From contig NZ_JAMXST010000008.1 in assembly GCF_024124905.1 (NCBI RefSeq), positions 1-38,927 on the forward strand: DNA of 38,927 nt. Reading direction: 5' to 3'. The position numbers and the translations under genes were made by a program. Positions 15,358 through 23,668 of this stretch are shown piece after piece (the stretch's first letter is position 1; each line of letters opens with the position of its first letter). Source of the DNA: Cellulosimicrobium cellulans. GTDB lineage: Bacteria > Actinomycetota > Actinomycetes > Actinomycetales > Cellulomonadaceae. The notes below the pieces were generated by a model. That model saw only the letters and a program-made list of their open reading frames with translations, did not search any database and was not told where the DNA came from.

Positions 15358-17439
15358 ATGCAGGTCGTCTCCGGATTCTTCATCGGTCTCGTCGGCGTCG
15401 TCTCCACGGTGGTCATGCTCGTCCTCCTCGCGGCGACGGCGCGGCGCGTCATGGGGGCCGCGGTCGGCTGGATCCGCTCCGCCGTGGTGGCGCTCGCGAT
15501 GCTCACCGTCACGTCGTGGGTGCTCACCAACGGCCTGCTCGACGTCGGCTGGTCGCGCCCGGACGGGACGCTCACCGTCGCGCCCGTCGTCGCGCTCGTG
15601 GCGATCGTCCTCGCGTTCGCCTGGGCGTTCGTGCTCGGGCTGTGCGTGCTGCTCGTGCTCGAGCTGCTGGTGCCGACCGGGTCGGTGCCCGGCCCGTGGC
15701 GCGCGCTGCGCGGCCTGCGCCAGGGGCGTCGCGAGACCCGCCGGTACGCGCAGATCCTCGCGATCGGCGTCCGGCACGGCCTCGGCGGGGCGCTCACGCG
15801 CGGGGCTCGGCAGCCCGACGGGTCGCGGCTCTCGCGCACCGACCAGCGCCGCCAGGCGGCCGCGCTCCGCGACGCCCTGAGCGACGCGGGCGTGACGTTC
15901 GTGAAGTTCGGCCAGGTCCTCTCGACGCGCCGCGACCTGCTCCCCGCCACGTTCGCCGACGCGCTCGCGACCCTCCAGAGCGAGGTCCCGCCCGCGCCGT
16001 GGCCGCAGGTCGAGGCGGCCGTCACGGGAGCGCTCGGGTGCCCGATCGGCGAGGCGTTCGCCGAGTTCTCGCCCGAGCCGCTCGCGTCGGCCTCGGTCGG
16101 GCAGGTGCACGCGGCACGGCTGCCCGACGGGCGGGAGGTCGTGGTCAAGGTCCAGCGGCCCGGAGCACGGGCGCAGGTCGAGACGGACCTGGCAATCCTC
16201 GGCCGCCTCGCGCGCCGCATCGAGCGCGACACCGCGTGGGGGCGATCGCTCGGCGTCGTCGACCTCGCCGACGGGTTCGCGGCGTCGCTGCGCGAGGAGC
16301 TCGACTACACCGTCGAGCTGGAGAACACGCTCGCGCTGCGCGCGGCGCTCGCGCGGGATGCGGTGGGGGAGCGGCGTCCAGACGGCGACGGAGACGGTGG
16401 CGACGCGGCGGTGGGTCTGCGCGTCCGCGTCCCGGAGGTCTACCCCGAGCTCTCGGGGACGACGCTGCTCGTCATGGAGCGGCTCGACGGTGCTCCCGTC
16501 GGCCGCGCCGCGGACGTGCTCGCGGGCCTGGACGACGCCGTGCGCTCCGACCTCGCCTCCCGGCTCCTCACCGCGACGCTCGAGCAGGTGCTCGTCGCGG
16601 GCACGTTCCACGCCGACCTGCACCCCGGCAACGTGCTCGTCACCGACGACGGTCGCCTCGGCCTCCTCGACATGGGCTCCGTCGGACGCCTCGGCGAGCC
16701 CGAGCGCCTCGCGCTCGCGGCCGTGCTGCTCGCGGTCGACGCCGACGACGCCGTCGCCGCGACCGACGCGCTGCTCGAGCTGCTCGACGCGCCGGCGGAC
16801 CTCGACGTGCGCCGCCTGGAGCGCGCCGTCGGGCAGGTGATCGTGCGGTTCCGCGGCGCGGGCGCGAGCGGCGCGATGTTCACCGCGCTCTTCCGGCTCG
16901 TGACCGACGCCGGGCTCGCCGTCCCCTCGCAGGTCGCCGCCGCGTTCCGCACGTTCACCTCGCTCGAAGGGACGCTGCGTCTCATCGACCCCGGGTTCGA
17001 CCTCGTCGCCGGGGCCCGCGCGACCGCGCAGCCGCTCGTGCGGCGCGTCGTCACGCCGGAGGGCCTGCGCGAGCGCGCGACGAGCCTCTTCCTCGGCCTC
17101 GCGCCCGAGCTCGAACGGCTCCCGCGCCGGCTCGCCAAGATCACGAGCGACGTCGAGGCCGGGCGGCTCACCGTCAACGTCCGCTCCTTCGCCCACCCCG
17201 ACGACCGCGCGTTCGTCACCGGCCTCGTGCAGCAGGTCGTGTCCACCGTCATCGCCGCCGCGGCCGTCGTGGCGGCGGTCGTGCTGGTCTCCGCGGACTC
17301 CGGCCCCGAGCTCGTCGAGGGCCTGCGCCTCTTCGCCGTCCTCGGCGCGGCGCTCGGGTTCGTCGGGACGGTGCTCGCGGTCCGTGTCCTGGTGTTCGCG
17401 TTCCGGGGGACGGGACCGGGAGGCGGTCCGACGCGTTGA
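15358..17439 (+). CDS. ABC1/UbiB-family atypical kinase with membrane helices at both ends
   Basis: A 693-residue membrane protein of the ABC1/ADCK/UbiB family, atypical kinases or ATPases linked to quinone and isoprenoid-lipid metabolism. Three helices form residues 1-110. The kinase core shows the family KxGQ motif (KFGQVLSTR, Lys183), the Ala-rich loop SASVGQVHAAR, the ATP-binding Lys264 (VVVKVQRP), the catalytic DLHPGN (Asp420) and the metal-binding LLDMGS (Asp438, in place of DFG). Two final helices end the protein. ATG 15358 is preferred to GTG 15349, because GGGAAGAG lies eight bases before it. It stands alone, with no quinone-synthesis genes near. Confidence 0.93.
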   Translation: MQVVSGFFIGLVGVVSTVVMLVLLAATARRVMGAAVGWIRSAVVALAMLTVTSWVLTNGLLDVGWSRPDGTLTVAPVVALVAIVLAFAWAFVLGLCVLLVLELLVPTGSVPGPWRALRGLRQGRRETRRYAQILAIGVRHGLGGALTRGARQPDGSRLSRTDQRRQAAALRDALSDAGVTFVKFGQVLSTRRDLLPATFADALATLQSEVPPAPWPQVEAAVTGALGCPIGEAFAEFSPEPLASASVGQVHAARLPDGREVVVKVQRPGARAQVETDLAILGRLARRIERDTAWGRSLGVVDLADGFAASLREELDYTVELENTLALRAALARDAVGERRPDGDGDGGDAAVGLRVRVPEVYPELSGTTLLVMERLDGAPVGRAADVLAGLDDAVRSDLASRLLTATLEQVLVAGTFHADLHPGNVLVTDDGRLGLLDMGSVGRLGEPERLALAAVLLAVDADDAVAATDALLELLDAPADLDVRRLERAVGQVIVRFRGAGASGAMFTALFRLVTDAGLAVPSQVAAAFRTFTSLEGTLRLIDPGFDLVAGARATAQPLVRRVVTPEGLRERATSLFLGLAPELERLPRRLAKITSDVEAGRLTVNVRSFAHPDDRAFVTGLVQQVVSTVIAAAAVVAAVVLVSADSGPELVEGLRLFAVLGAALGFVGTVLAVRVLVFAFRGTGPGGGPTR

Positions 17440-17676
17440 CCTGGCGGGACGCCCGTCGCGGCTGCCGGTCCGTGCGGCTCGCTCGGCATCGTCCTGGCCG
17501 GCGGGGACCTCACCCCCGGCGTCGGACGCCCCGTGCACCGCGGCGCCGTGTTTTCACCCGGCGTCCGGGGTATCCGGCGCGGGGTCTCGCGTCATGATCC
17601 CGACGTGCAGCGTCTCTAGAGAGGGCTGAGCCCGACGAAGAGCCGATCGACGGAGACGAGCACAGAGGGAGTCCAG

Positions 17677-19539
17677 ATGGTGATGACAGAGACGGGTGCG
17701 CGGAGAGCTCGCCGTGAAGGGCGGTGGCTCGCCGCCGTGGTGCTCGCGCTGGGTGCGGTCCTCGCTCCCGGTGCGGTCACGGCAGCGGCTGACGTCGAGC
17801 CCGGCGACACGGTCCATGTCGGCGGCAGGGAGGGGTACGGCGGCACCGGCCTCTTCCCGATCCGGTCCGACGGCACGCCGACCGGGGAGGTGGACTACTG
17901 GGCGTACTGCCTCGAGCACGACGTCTCCGCGCGGACCGGGGTCGTCGGCACCGTGGGTGACCTCGACGAGTACCTGGGCGAGAACTACTTCACGGATCCC
18001 GCGGTCCAGGGCAAGGTTCTCTGGGTCCTGGCGCACAGCTACCCGGCGTTGAGCCTGGAGGAGTTCGGCGTCGCTACGGGGGTTCCCGGGATCTCCCGGA
18101 ACGACGCGATCGAGGCGACGCAGTACGCGATCTGGCGGTACACCGACCTCACCTGGGACGCGGCGTGGAACTTCGAGACGCCTGCCTCCGAGGCGGCGTA
18201 CTGGTACCTCGTCGAGGGTGCCAACGCGAGCCCCGGGCTCACCCCCGCGGAGCTGGAGGTGACCGCGTCGATCTCGGCTCCGGTCGCACCCCAGCGTGCG
18301 GGGTCTCTCGTGGGCCCCTTCGTCGTGAGCACCAACCAGCCCACGGTCGCCGTGTCCGTCGACCCGACGGTCGCGGTCACCGACGGGAGCGGGAGCCCGG
18401 TCGACCTGGCGGGAGTCGTCGACGGGCAGGAGCTCTTCCTGGACCTGCGCGACTCGACCACGGCGGGCGAGGCCGTGGTCCGGGTGACGGCGGCCGGCTC
18501 CAGCAGCACCGGCAGGATCATCTCGGTCCCGACGGTCACCGGGGGCACTCCCACCGGGAGCGATCACGCGCAGACGATCGTCCTGGTGACCCCGAGCACC
18601 ACCAGGACGAGCGCGGAGGCCTCGGCGTCGTGGTCCGCCGTGCCCGCCGCCGCCGATCCGGTGATCGGGACCTCGCTGGTCGACTCGGCCGACGGTGACC
18701 GCGTGCTGCCGTGGAACGGCGGCACCGTGATCGACACGATCGCCTATCAGAACCTGACGCCGGGGGTCGAGCACACCGTGACCGGTGAGCTCGTGCGCAA
18801 GTCCGACGGCACCGGCACGGGGATCACGGGCTCGACGACGTTCACGCCGGCCGAGGCGAACGGTTCCGTCGAGGTCTCGTTCGTCGTCCCCGCCGGCTAT
18901 GCGGGCGAGGCCCTGGTCGCCTTCGAGCGGCTGCGCGTCGGCACGGAGACGACCGGCGACCCGGTCGCCGTGCACGAGGACATCGACGACGCGGCGCAGA
19001 CGGTGACGATCGAGGCGCTGCCGCAGACGCCGGCCCCGGTGATCGGGACGTCGCTCGTCGACTCCGCGGACGGTGACCGCGTGCTGCCGTGGGACGGCGG
19101 CACCGTCGTCGACACGGTCTCCTACCAGAACCTCGTGCCCGGGACCGAGTACACCGTGACCGGTGAGCTCGTGCGCAAGTCCGACGGCACGGGCACGGGC
19201 ATCACGGGGTCGACGACGTTCACCCCGGCCGAGCCGAACGGTTCGGTCGACGTCTCGTTCGTCGTTCCCGCGGGCCATGCCGGTGAGACGCTCGTCGCTT
19301 TCGAGGAGCTCCGTGCCGGGACCGACACCGCCGCCGTCCCGGTCGCTGAGCACACGGACCTCGACGACGCGGCGCAGACCGTCACCGTCGACGCCGCGCC
19401 GGTGACCGCGGCGAGCCCGACCGAGGGCGACCTGCCCGCGACCGGCGTCGGCATGACCGGCGCCGCCGTCGGGGCCGCCGCGCTGCTCCTCCTCGGCACG
19501 GCCTTCGTGCTCGTCCGACGCGCGCGAGCGCGAGCCTGA
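17677..19539 (+). CDS. Sortase-anchored surface adhesin: thioester (TQXA) domain, two VaFE repeats, LPATG signal
   Basis: A 620-residue cell-wall protein. A Sec signal peptide ends near residue 38. The thioester domain follows: Cys78 in YCLEHD and Gln149 in ATQYAIWRY are the expected pair for an internal Cys-Gln thioester, the chemically reactive bond that lets Gram-positive adhesins attach covalently to host or substrate surfaces. A beta-rich linker leads to two VaFE repeats (about residues 328-449 and 454-574), each with VIGTSLVDSADGDRVLPW and VAFE, and nearly identical in DNA (period 378 bases). The end is LPATG (586-590), a hydrophobic helix and RRARARA. The start ATG has GAGGGAG five bases upstream. 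The position where repeats usually carry Lys reads Ser/Arg here. Confidence 0.93.
   Translation: MVMTETGARRARREGRWLAAVVLALGAVLAPGAVTAAADVEPGDTVHVGGREGYGGTGLFPIRSDGTPTGEVDYWAYCLEHDVSARTGVVGTVGDLDEYLGENYFTDPAVQGKVLWVLAHSYPALSLEEFGVATGVPGISRNDAIEATQYAIWRYTDLTWDAAWNFETPASEAAYWYLVEGANASPGLTPAELEVTASISAPVAPQRAGSLVGPFVVSTNQPTVAVSVDPTVAVTDGSGSPVDLAGVVDGQELFLDLRDSTTAGEAVVRVTAAGSSSTGRIISVPTVTGGTPTGSDHAQTIVLVTPSTTRTSAEASASWSAVPAAADPVIGTSLVDSADGDRVLPWNGGTVIDTIAYQNLTPGVEHTVTGELVRKSDGTGTGITGSTTFTPAEANGSVEVSFVVPAGYAGEALVAFERLRVGTETTGDPVAVHEDIDDAAQTVTIEALPQTPAPVIGTSLVDSADGDRVLPWDGGTVVDTVSYQNLVPGTEYTVTGELVRKSDGTGTGITGSTTFTPAEPNGSVDVSFVVPAGHAGETLVAFEELRAGTDTAAVPVAEHTDLDDAAQTVTVDAAPVTAASPTEGDLPATGVGMTGAAVGAAALLLLGTAFVLVRRARARA
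18658..19395 (+). repeat. Tandem duplication encoding the two VaFE repeats (period 378 bases)
   Basis: The segment from 18658 and that from 19036 align without gaps in long stretches and differ by scattered, mostly synonymous changes. This looks like a recent in-frame duplication. Confidence 0.8.
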
Positions 19540-19558
19540 CCCTGCCCGGTCACGCCGG

Positions 19559-19599
19559 CTCGGGACCTGCCCGCCCAGGGGGTGCGGGCAGGTCCCGAG
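19559..19599. terminator. Strong terminator between the adhesin and the ABC exporter
   Basis: CTCGGGACCTGCCCGC (19559-19574) pairs perfectly with GCGGGCAGGTCCCGAG (19584-19599) around a nine-base loop, 20 bases after the adhesin stop. It could serve the convergent exporter gene as well. Confidence 0.85.
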
Positions 19600-19715
19600 G
19601 CCCCTCGGTGCCGGGCGCGACGCCCTCCCTCTCCTCGGCACCGCGACGGACGGACGGTCCGGACGAGGTCGGGCCGCCGGCCGAAGGCGGTCGCGGGCCG
19701 GCCGGCCGGCGGCGC

Positions 19716-21491
19716 TCAGGCCGCGGGCGTCGCGTGCATCTGCGCGTACGCCCCGCCGGCGGCGACGAGCTCGTCGTGGCTGCCGACCTCGACGACGCGG
19801 CCGTGGTCCATGACGACGATGCGGTCGGCTCCGCGGACGGTGGAGAGCCGGTGCGCGACGACGAACGTCGTGCGACCGCGCATGAGCCGCCCGAGCGCCT
19901 CCTGCACGAGCCGTTCCGACGTCGTGTCGAGGGCCGACGTCGCCTCGTCGAGGACGAGCACGCGCGGGTCGCGCACGAGGGCGCGGGCGATGGCGAGGCG
20001 CTGGCGCTGACCGCCGGAGAGCCGCCCGCCGCGCTGGCCGATCACGGCGTCGAGGCCGCCCATCTCGGTGACGAAGTCCCACGCGTTCGCGTCGCGCAGC
20101 GCCTGCTCGACGGCCGCGTCGGTGAGCTCCGGGCTGCCGTAGGTGACGTTGTCGCGGACGGACCCCTCGAACAGGATCGACTCCTGCGGCACGACGGCGA
20201 GGAACCGGCGGTAGGAGCGCAGGTCGACGGTCGCGGTGTCCACGCCGTCGACGAGGACGCGCCCCGACGTCGGCGCGAGGAACCCGATGACCATGTTGAG
20301 CACGGTCGACTTGCCCGACCCCGACGCCCCGACCAGCGCGACGGTCTCGCTGGGCCGTGCCGACAGGGAGAGGTGGTCGACCGCGAGGGCGGGCTCCTCG
20401 CCCGGCGCGGGGACGTCGTCGTACGCGAACGTGACGTCCTCGAACGCGACGTGACCCTCGACGTGGTCGAGCACGCGCTTGCCGGCGTTGCGCTCGACGT
20501 CGGGCTCGCCCAGTACCTCGCCCATGGACCGCACGGACTCCAGGCCCTTCGTGACGATCGGAGCGAGGCTCAGCAGCCCCGTCACGGACGCGGTGAGCGT
20601 GACGAAGTAGCTCGACAGCATGACGACGTCGCCGGGGGACACCGCGAACGTCTGCGTCCACGCGACCCACGCCGCGCCGACGAGCCCCGCGACGGAGAGC
20701 ACCTGGAACACGATCCAGGACAGCGCGCCGAACCGGCCGTTGACGACGTCGAGCCGGATCCCTGCCTCGCGCACGCGGTGCAGCACCGAGCCCATGCGGT
20801 CGAGCTCGCGCTCCTCGAGCGCGTGCGCGCGCGTCACGGGGATGAGATGCGTCATCTCGGCGACGCGCGCGGACATGTTCTCCACCTCGGCCCGGAACGC
20901 CGCGTTGCGGGTGGTCATGCGGCGGCGCATCGCGACGACGAGCCAGGCCGCCGCGGGCACGGTGAGCGCGAAGATCACGAGGAACTCCGGGACGCGCACG
21001 GCCGTCAGCACGACCGCGCCGACGAGCGTCGTGAGCGCGGCCATGCCGGAGTCGAACGTGGTGCGCGACGCCTCGACGACGTTCTCGACGTCGCGCACGA
21101 TCTTGGCCTGGAGCACGCCCGCGCTCACGCGGCGGTGGTAGCCGATCGACAGCTCCTGCAGGCGGCGCGAGAGCGCCATGCGCAGCCCGTTCTCGACCGT
21201 GCGCACGGCGGTCGAGAGCCACCGTACGTAGAGCGTGTGCAGCGGCAGGTTCTGCGCGACGACGGCGAGCATGACCGCGCCCGTGACCCACAGCTCGCGC
21301 AGCGGCCGGTGCTCGACGACGACGTCGATCACCGTCGCCGTGAGCGCCGGGATCACCCACACGGGCGAGTGCTTGACGGCGAACGCGAGCGCCGCGGCGG
21401 CGAGCCGCCCGCGCTGGGGCGCGAAGAGCCGGGTGACGGTGCGGACGGGTCGGGAGCCGTCGTAGGTGTCCTCGATCTGCACGCGCCCCAT
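19716..21491 (-). CDS. ABC exporter, fused permease and ATPase
   Basis: A 591-residue half-transporter of the type I exporter (MsbA/lipid or drug export) class that should work as a homodimer, or as a heterodimer with a subunit outside the window. Residues 20-330 hold six membrane helices. The nucleotide-binding domain has Walker A GASGSGKST (about 383-391), Q-loop VPQES, signature LSGGQRQRLAIARAL, Walker B VLVLDEATSALD and switch VAHRLST. The substrate is not predictable. ATG 21491 has only a weak GGGTGG site upstream. It lies 49 bases after the universal stress protein on the same strand and may be cotranscribed with it. Confidence 0.92.
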   Translation of the reverse strand: MGRVQIEDTYDGSRPVRTVTRLFAPQRGRLAAAALAFAVKHSPVWVIPALTATVIDVVVEHRPLRELWVTGAVMLAVVAQNLPLHTLYVRWLSTAVRTVENGLRMALSRRLQELSIGYHRRVSAGVLQAKIVRDVENVVEASRTTFDSGMAALTTLVGAVVLTAVRVPEFLVIFALTVPAAAWLVVAMRRRMTTRNAAFRAEVENMSARVAEMTHLIPVTRAHALEERELDRMGSVLHRVREAGIRLDVVNGRFGALSWIVFQVLSVAGLVGAAWVAWTQTFAVSPGDVVMLSSYFVTLTASVTGLLSLAPIVTKGLESVRSMGEVLGEPDVERNAGKRVLDHVEGHVAFEDVTFAYDDVPAPGEEPALAVDHLSLSARPSETVALVGASGSGKSTVLNMVIGFLAPTSGRVLVDGVDTATVDLRSYRRFLAVVPQESILFEGSVRDNVTYGSPELTDAAVEQALRDANAWDFVTEMGGLDAVIGQRGGRLSGGQRQRLAIARALVRDPRVLVLDEATSALDTTSERLVQEALGRLMRGRTTFVVAHRLSTVRGADRIVVMDHGRVVEVGSHDELVAAGGAYAQMHATPAA

Positions 21492-21540
21492 CGTCCACCC
21501 GCGGGACGGGCCGCGTCGAATCGTTTCGAGGGCGAAGCCC

Positions 21541-22494
21541 TCAGGCGTCGTGCGCGCCCGAGGGGTGCGTCGCGTCCGGGGGCCGCACGACGGTGACCGG
21601 GCAGTGCGCGTACTCGACCGCGTGCCGGCTCACGGACCCGAGCAGGAGCCGGTCGAACCCGCCGACGCCGCGGTTGCCGAGCACGAGCCGCTCCGCGTGC
21701 GACGACGCCTCGATGATCCCCTTCGCGGCGTGCACGTGCTTCACGCTGCGCACGAGGCGGTCGTCGGGCAGGTCGACCTCCGCGGCCTCGAGCGCGGCGT
21801 CGAGCTTCTGGGAGGCGAACTTCTCGTAGTCGTCGATCGGCGGCGTCCACCCCCACGAGTCGGGGAGCGGCGCGAGCGACACGATCTGCCAGCAGAACAG
21901 GGCCTCGAGCGTCGCGCCCGTGCGCCGCGCGACGTCCGCCCCGTGCCGGAGCGCCTGGACCGACGTCGACGACCCGTCGACCCCGACCACGACGGGCCGC
22001 GCGTGGTCGTGCCGCACGTCGGGCGTGCCGCGCACCACGGTCACCGGGACCGTCGCGTGCTGCACGACGGCGGTCGGCACCGACCCGAGGACCATGCGCC
22101 CCAGGCGTCCCCGGCCGCAGCGCCCGACGACGAGCAGGTCCGCGTGGTCGCCGTCGCCCGGGTCGGGGCGCACGTCGTCCTGGACGGGCTGGGCGGTCCC
22201 GGGCTGGGCGAGGGCGAGCAGGACCGCCGCGGGGCTGCCGCGCTCGGCGACGGCCGTGGTCGTCACCGCGTCCGGGCCGAGGCCCGTGCGCGCGTGCGCG
22301 GCGTCCAGCCACTCCTGGACCAGCGCACGCTTCTCCTCGGCCGCCGCGTCCGGGCCGTCGCCCGGACCCTGCCGCGACTCGAACGCGAGCGCGGCCGTGA
22401 GCGGCACGCCCCGGTCCGCCGCCTCGCGCAGCGCCCAGTCGAGCGCGCCGCCGGACTCCTCCGACCCGTCCACACCGACGATCACGCCGCGCAT
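21541..22494 (-). CDS. Universal stress protein with two UspA domains
   Basis: A 317-residue tandem UspA protein, a layout common in actinobacteria. Both domains start with the nucleotide-binding strand (GVIVGVDGSEES and PVVVGVDGSSTS) and both end with the ATP-binding signature (GRCGRGRLGRMVLGSVPTAV and GNRGVGGFDRLLLGSVSRHAV), so it belongs to the ATP-binding subgroup. These proteins accumulate under starvation, hypoxia or oxidative stress. ATG 22494 has GGAGG eight bases upstream and begins right at the first beta strand, so the longer reading to 22566 is rejected. Confidence 0.93.
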   Translation of the reverse strand: MRGVIVGVDGSEESGGALDWALREAADRGVPLTAALAFESRQGPGDGPDAAAEEKRALVQEWLDAAHARTGLGPDAVTTTAVAERGSPAAVLLALAQPGTAQPVQDDVRPDPGDGDHADLLVVGRCGRGRLGRMVLGSVPTAVVQHATVPVTVVRGTPDVRHDHARPVVVGVDGSSTSVQALRHGADVARRTGATLEALFCWQIVSLAPLPDSWGWTPPIDDYEKFASQKLDAALEAAEVDLPDDRLVRSVKHVHAAKGIIEASSHAERLVLGNRGVGGFDRLLLGSVSRHAVEYAHCPVTVVRPPDATHPSGAHDA

Positions 22495-22650
22495 CTGCGC
22501 CACCTCCGCCCGGTCGGCCGACCGCGTGCGCCGTCGGCGTGCTGTCCCGGCGCCGTCGCCCGGCACCGGTGCTGACTCGACCCTAGGCCGCGCCGCCGCG
22601 CTCCGCCCGGGACGCCGGTCCCGGACCGACGGACGAGGGTCACCGGACGG

Positions 22651-22712
22651 TCGCCGAACCCGGGGTTGCCGTCCGTGCCGACGCCGAACCCACCCGCATC
22701 CCCGGGTTCGGC
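22651..22712. repeat. Cluster of dispersed 'CGCCGAACCC' repeats with hairpin
   Basis: TCGCCGAACCCGGGGTTGCC (22651-22670) is followed by GCCGAACCC (22683-22691) and its complement GGGTTCGGC (22704-22712), which can pair as a 9-bp stem. It lies just downstream of the hypothetical gene at 22744-23391, in the spacer before the Usp gene. Confidence 0.65.
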
Positions 22713-22743
22713 AGCAGGGGTGACCGCAAGCCCGGGTCGGGCG

Positions 22744-23391
22744 TCAGAACCTCGGCTCGGGCTCGTCCTGGAGGATGTTGCGCAGCGGGCGGGTCACGAC
22801 GTCCACGCGCGCGAGCAGGTCGGCCGGACCCGAGACGACGAGCGCGCGGTCCTCCAGCGGGACGTACACCGCCGCGTGCTCCCGCACGGTGACGTGCAGG
22901 CAGGCCCGAGGCTCGCCGTCGACCACGAAGGTGGTGCGCGTGACCGGCGCGACGTCGACCTCCTCGACGATCGCGCGCATCGCCGCGCGGTACTCCTGGT
23001 AGGAGTCGAGGAAGTCGTCGTCGCCCGGGGTGTCGGAGTGCAACGGCGCGGCGAGCGCCCCGCTGAGGGCGGTGCGGACGATGTCCTCCGCCTGCTCGTC
23101 GTGCGCGGCCAGGACGCGCAGCGTCTCGAGGTCGAGCGTCTCGCCGGTGAACGACACGTAGGAGCGCAGGAACCGCTCCTCCGCCGGGTCGTGGGCGCCG
23201 TGCCCGGCCCCGGTGAGCGTCTCCTCGTCGAGGTCCAGGCCCCAGGTCAGCGGGTCGTCCACCTCGGCGACGACGCCGTGGAACCGGGCGACGACCTGCT
23301 CCCACGTCGCGGGCGCGCCCACCGACGGCGCGTCGCGCTCGTCGGCTCCCGGCGCGGCGGGGTCCTCGGGCTGCTGGTCCGGCTGGTGCAT
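22744..23391 (-). CDS. Hypothetical acidic soluble protein
   Basis: A 215-residue cytosolic-looking protein that I do not recognise. It starts with a disordered Pro/Gln/Asp-rich segment (about residues 1-30), continues as an acidic helical region (TWEQVVARFHGVVAEVDDPLTWGLDLDEETL, then the SYVSFTGETLDLETLRVLAAHDEQ block) and ends with beta-strand-like sequence (TRTTFVVDGEPRACLHVTVREHAAVYVPLEDRALVVSGP). No signal peptide or membrane helix. The start ATG 23391 is chosen because its upstream region is Arg-rich and unlike the protein. It is divergent from clpC. Confidence 0.7.
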   Translation of the reverse strand: MHQPDQQPEDPAAPGADERDAPSVGAPATWEQVVARFHGVVAEVDDPLTWGLDLDEETLTGAGHGAHDPAEERFLRSYVSFTGETLDLETLRVLAAHDEQAEDIVRTALSGALAAPLHSDTPGDDDFLDSYQEYRAAMRAIVEEVDVAPVTRTTFVVDGEPRACLHVTVREHAAVYVPLEDRALVVSGPADLLARVDVVTRPLRNILQDEPEPRF

Positions 23392-23541
23392 CGCTCTCGC
23401 CACCCTTCTGGCGTCCGTGCGGGGCGCACTCCCGAGCCTGCACGGGGTGCGCGCCGCGGTCAACGTGGCGCGCGCGTGTCGGGCCGGGTGATTGCGCACG
23501 ACGGCGTCCGGCGGCCCCGCAGGTCACGGCCTGGCCCCTCT

Positions 23542-23559
23542 TTCACGCCCCTGGCGAAC
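23542..23559 (+). promoter_or_regulatory. ClgR-type box in the clpC promoter
   Basis: TTCACGCCCCTGGCGAAC fits the ClgR consensus WNNWCGCYNANRGCGWWS, known from Corynebacterium clp genes, at all fixed positions except the central A. It overlaps a possible -35 (TTCACG); CATACG at 23565-23570 would be the -10. Confidence 0.6.
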
Positions 23560-23668
23560 AACGGCATACGGAGGGGGTGCGGCTCGTTCGAACCGCATAG
23601 AGTCAATGCGGTCAGGCTTGTACCCGTCGTCCGGCGGGCAGGTGTACGCCGCTCACGAGGAGCAGCAC

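Noticed and set aside
15235-17538. 767-codon minus-strand frame opposite the UbiB-like gene
   Set aside because: Shadow frame rich in Arg/Glu/Asp/His, without signal or domain.
17554-21498. 1314-codon minus-strand frame
   Set aside because: Covers the adhesin on the other strand and the ABC exporter in a wrong frame; no domain is visible.
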